NCBI GenBank assembly: GCA_029939545.1
Contig: JAOZSS010000134.1
Location: 1 to 6,846, forward strand
Reading direction: 5' to 3'
DNA: 6,846 bases
Source: Kiritimatiellia bacterium
GTDB lineage: Bacteria > Verrucomicrobiota > Kiritimatiellia > UBA8416 > JABMPJ01
Positions 4,319 to 6,846 of this stretch are shown piece after piece. Below the pieces are notes generated by a model. The model did no database searches, was not told the DNA's origin, and was given only the letters and a program-made list of their open reading frames with translations. A program made the translations under genes and the position numbers. Numbering within the stretch: position 1 is the stretch's first letter; each line of letters opens with the position of its first letter.

Positions 4319-6199
4319 ATGCGCAAACGAGTAGCAGTAGGGATGGTGGTGGCGCTAGCAATGGTTACGGTCGGGCTGGCGGAGTCGAATTCGAATGTTG
4401 TCGTGGTGACCGCAACGCGCACAGCCAAAGGTGTGGAAGACATCGCCGCAAGTGTCGATGTGATGTCCCGTGAGCAGGTAGAGCAAGAGGCTGCGGTGAA
4501 CGTGGACGAGCTGTTCCGGCGGGTGGGCGGTGTGGACCTGCAGGGCAGCGGCATGCCCGGCGCGGCGATCAAGCTGAACATGCGCGGCCTGACTCCCGGT
4601 TTCCAGAGCAAGCGCGTGCTGGTGCTGATGGATGGTCGGCGTATCAATGAGCAGTATCAGGGCAATGCCGAGTTCGCTCTCCTTCCGGCTGACGGACTCG
4701 AGCGTGTCGAGGTATTGCGCGGTCCGGCTTCCGCCCTTTACGGTTCGGGCGCGATGGGCGGCGTGATCCAGCTTTTCAGTCTCCGTGGTCGCGACGTAGT
4801 TGGCGAAGACGGTGGCGATCACGCTGCGATGGTGCGCCAGGCCTCCGGCACGCACGACACGCATCACCTGCAGTTCTGGCAGGGCGGGGTAATGGGCGCG
4901 ACCGACTACTTCGTCAACGGCAGCTTCGTCGAGACAGACGGCTATCTTCAGAACAGCGACGGGAGCGATCGCGATTGGCAGGCCTGGCGCCTGGGCGGCA
5001 ACATGGGCTGGGCAACGGGTGAAGAGTCCGAGCTGCGCGCATTCGCGGGCATCTATCACGGTCGTGGCCTCGACAACAACAGTCTGCGCACGGCCGAGAA
5101 AGATTACGAGCAGCTCGATTGGATGTGGAACTGGGATTCGAATCGTGACGCGCAGCTCGTGCTGCGTGCCTGGCGCAATGCCGATGAGGATACCTACGAG
5201 TGGGTTTATCCGGGAACGGGCGTCTATGATCAGGAAACACTGGGCGCCGAGGCCCAGCAGTCGCTCTGGCTGGGCGACCGCAACCTGCTTACGGCCGGTC
5301 TGGAGGTCCGCGAGGAGTCGGTGGATATCGACGAGGTCACCGGCCCAATCAATGAGTCGACCTCCGTGGTGGGGGCCTACTTGCAGGATGAGATCATTGT
5401 GAATGAGGCGCTGGATCTCAGTGTCGGCGTCCGCTACGACAACACGGGCGGATACGGCGAAGAGTGGAGCCCGCGCGCGGGAGCGGTGTTACACCCGTGC
5501 GAGAAGATGGATATCTACGGGTCGATAAACATTGCGCACCGCGCGCCGGGACTGTCGGACCGGTTTGTGATGCAACAATTCAACGACATGCTCTTCGTCG
5601 GCAATCCGGATCTGGCCCCGGAAACGCTCACAGCCTACGAAGTGGGAGCGCGGGTACGGCCTGGTGATCGGGTGCAGCTTTCCCTGGCGCTGTTCAGGAA
5701 TGATATGGACGACTCGTTCGACTTTACGCTCGATCCGGATGGCGTCTTCCGGGTTCGCAACGTCACGGAGAGCAGGACCCAGGGCGCCGAGGCGTCGTTC
5801 AGTGTCCGTCTCTGCAAACGGGCAACGCTGTTCGGCAACTGGTCCTACACCGAGGGCGTCTACGAGGAGTCGGCGGGCGATCCGCGGATCGAGGACCATC
5901 AGCTTGCTTACCTGGCCCCGAACAAGGGCGCGCTGGGTCTCGACATTGAGGGGCTTGGACGCACCAGCCACTCGCTCATCTGTCGCTATGTGGGGCGGCG
6001 CTATGGCGACGCGACGAACACGGAAGCGAATCGGATGGACGACTATGCCGTAGCCGACTGGCGCGGGCGCTACCACGCTACGGAGAACCTGGACCTGACC
6101 CTCAATGTGAACAACATATTCGATACCACCTACGAAGAGTTTCCCGGCGTTGAGCAGCCGGGCACGGTCGTGATGGCGGGAGTGGAAGGAAGATTCTAA
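4319..6199 (+). CDS. TonB-dependent outer-membrane receptor, BtuB/siderophore-receptor type
   Basis: 626-residue outer-membrane transporter that would import a scarce ligand (siderophore, cobalamin, haem or similar) using energy from TonB-ExbBD. Seen: a signal peptide MRKRVAVGMVVALAMVTVGLA with probable cleavage after residue 21; a TonB-box-like NVVVVTATR (26-34); a plug domain (about 35-157) with IAASVDVMSREQVE, VDELFRRVGGVDL, NMRGL, VLVLMDGRRIN and the hallmark LERVEVLRGPASALYGSGAMGGVI (its run broken at 128-140 and 141-150); then a 22-strand-type barrel with NPDLAPETLTAYEVGARV (429-446) and RTQGAEASF (486-494). The protein ends NNIFDTTYEEF...GVEGRF, with the C-terminal aromatic residue expected for barrel assembly. 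The length is close to that of BtuB (about 600), but overall similarity cannot assign a ligand. No transporter or TonB genes are adjacent. The stop overlaps the opposing pilT-type stop by 4 nt. Confidence 0.9.
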   Translation: MRKRVAVGMVVALAMVTVGLAESNSNVVVVTATRTAKGVEDIAASVDVMSREQVEQEAAVNVDELFRRVGGVDLQGSGMPGAAIKLNMRGLTPGFQSKRVLVLMDGRRINEQYQGNAEFALLPADGLERVEVLRGPASALYGSGAMGGVIQLFSLRGRDVVGEDGGDHAAMVRQASGTHDTHHLQFWQGGVMGATDYFVNGSFVETDGYLQNSDGSDRDWQAWRLGGNMGWATGEESELRAFAGIYHGRGLDNNSLRTAEKDYEQLDWMWNWDSNRDAQLVLRAWRNADEDTYEWVYPGTGVYDQETLGAEAQQSLWLGDRNLLTAGLEVREESVDIDEVTGPINESTSVVGAYLQDEIIVNEALDLSVGVRYDNTGGYGEEWSPRAGAVLHPCEKMDIYGSINIAHRAPGLSDRFVMQQFNDMLFVGNPDLAPETLTAYEVGARVRPGDRVQLSLALFRNDMDDSFDFTLDPDGVFRVRNVTESRTQGAEASFSVRLCKRATLFGNWSYTEGVYEESAGDPRIEDHQLAYLAPNKGALGLDIEGLGRTSHSLICRYVGRRYGDATNTEANRMDDYAVADWRGRYHATENLDLTLNVNNIFDTTYEEFPGVEQPGTVVMAGVEGRF

Positions 6200-6846
6200 A
6201 GATCGGCAAGAATCCGATTCCCTTCATCAAGGAAGATACCCTTCAGATTCATCTTCAGTGATTCAGGGTTGCCGGCGAATTGCATGCCTTGATTTTCGTT
6301 GACGATGCCTTCCTTGATCATCTCGTAGATCGAGTGGTTGAAGGTCTGCATGCCGTCTTCGCTGCCGGTTTCAATGGCGGCGGAAAGCACGTCGAGCCGA
6401 TTGGTCTCGATGAGCTTCCTGACGGTTGGCGTGTTCATCATGATCTCCACGGCAGGAATGAACTGGTTCTCCACATCGCGCAGCATGCGCTGTGTGACGA
6501 TGGCTTCCATGCTGAGTGCAATGGCGTGCCGAATCTGCTCGCGTTCGCTGGGTGGAAACATATCCAGGATGCGCGGGATGGCCATGCTGGAGGAGGTGGC
6601 GTGAAGCGACGTGAGTACGAGGTGACCGGTCTGCGCCGCGAGCAGTGCGACACGAATGCTGGACTGGTCGCGCATTTCACCAATCAGCACGACATCGGGA
6701 TCCTGGCGCATGAGATGAACCAGCGCTTCCTGGTAGCTCATGGTGTCGATGCCTACCTCGCGCTGCGTGATGATCGATTGGCGGTCGGTGAAGAGATATT
6801 CGATCGGATCCTCGATCGTGATGATGCGCCGGCGATAGCGGCGGTA
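6196..6846 (-). CDS. PilT/PilU-type pilus retraction ATPase, C-terminal part
   Basis: The 216 C-terminal residues of a gene that runs off the right edge; the full family length is about 340-390. PilT-type hexameric ATPases sit at the inner-membrane base of the type IV pilus and drive retraction and twitching motility. Counting from the window edge, I see the Asp-box TIEDPIEY (10-17), QREVGIDT (28-35), the Walker B region DPDVVLIGEMRD (49-60) and the His-box TGHLVLTSLHA (73-83), followed by the helical C-terminal domain ending KMNLKGIFLDEGNRILADL. The Walker A motif lies outside the window. The PilT motif AIRNLIRE appears only as the degenerate TVRKLIET, so it may be a PilU- or secondary PilT-type paralogue. 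The internal ATG at 6741 is not the start: the frame is open and conserved upstream of it. Convergent with the receptor gene. Confidence 0.9.
   Translation of the reverse strand, partial: YRRYRRRIITIEDPIEYLFTDRQSIITQREVGIDTMSYQEALVHLMRQDPDVVLIGEMRDQSSIRVALLAAQTGHLVLTSLHATSSSMAIPRILDMFPPSEREQIRHAIALSMEAIVTQRMLRDVENQFIPAVEIMMNTPTVRKLIETNRLDVLSAAIETGSEDGMQTFNHSIYEMIKEGIVNENQGMQFAGNPESLKMNLKGIFLDEGNRILADL

Noticed and set aside
3343..4975. Two GCGATCGC octamers (near 3344 and 4964) reminiscent of cyanobacterial HIP1
   Set aside because: Two copies in nearly 7 kb of GC-rich coding sequence, within ordinary codons, are not enough to infer a HIP1-type enrichment.
4355..5059. 234-codon open frame antisense to the receptor gene
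   Set aside because: It lies wholly inside a well-recognised receptor gene, its translation has no family features, and long antisense frames are expected in GC-rich genes.
5489..6076. 195-codon open frame antisense to the receptor barrel
   Set aside because: Shadow of the receptor gene, with no ribosome binding site or protein-family features visible.

Overview
The window looks like a piece of the chromosome of a Gram-negative, GC-rich bacterium. It encodes an outer-membrane TonB-dependent receptor with a signal peptide and the C-terminal part of a type IV pilus retraction ATPase. Phylum cannot be fixed from the sequence alone. Protein style, together with a dispersed-looking palindrome, would fit an environmental lineage such as Verrucomicrobiota/Kiritimatiellota or a neighbour, but this is a weak guess. 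No phage, IS transposase, CRISPR array, tRNA or rRNA was seen.

Layout. Positions 1-106 are a short leader with a perfect 8-bp hairpin and perhaps the last codons of an upstream gene. A FAD-dependent glycerol-3-phosphate dehydrogenase-like gene (107-1768, +) follows. It converges on a leftward block read from 4093 down to 1799: tRNA-dihydrouridine synthase, then a Maf nucleotide pyrophosphatase overlapping it by 8 nt, then, after a 68-nt gap, a coiled-coil/helix-turn-helix protein with a lysine-alanine histone H1-like tail. From 4094 to 4318 there is a divergent intergenic region holding an imperfect inverted repeat of about 75 bp. A TonB-dependent receptor (4319-6199, +) follows, and its stop overlaps by 4 nt the stop of a leftward pilT/pilU-type gene that runs off the right edge.

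The genes are mostly housekeeping or envelope functions and do not form one obvious pathway. dus and maf are clearly coupled (overlap with a good internal ribosome binding site) and share a theme of RNA modification and modified-nucleotide hygiene. The HTH gene may be co-transcribed with them or use its own weak promoter. The receptor starts a separate rightward unit.

The most unusual items are the HTH protein with an H1-like tail built partly from a 57-bp tandem duplication, the palindrome just upstream of the receptor ribosome binding site, and the replacement of an active-site arginine in the GlpD-like protein. I do not see a convincing new multi-gene system; the HTH/H1-like protein is the best candidate for unfamiliar biology.
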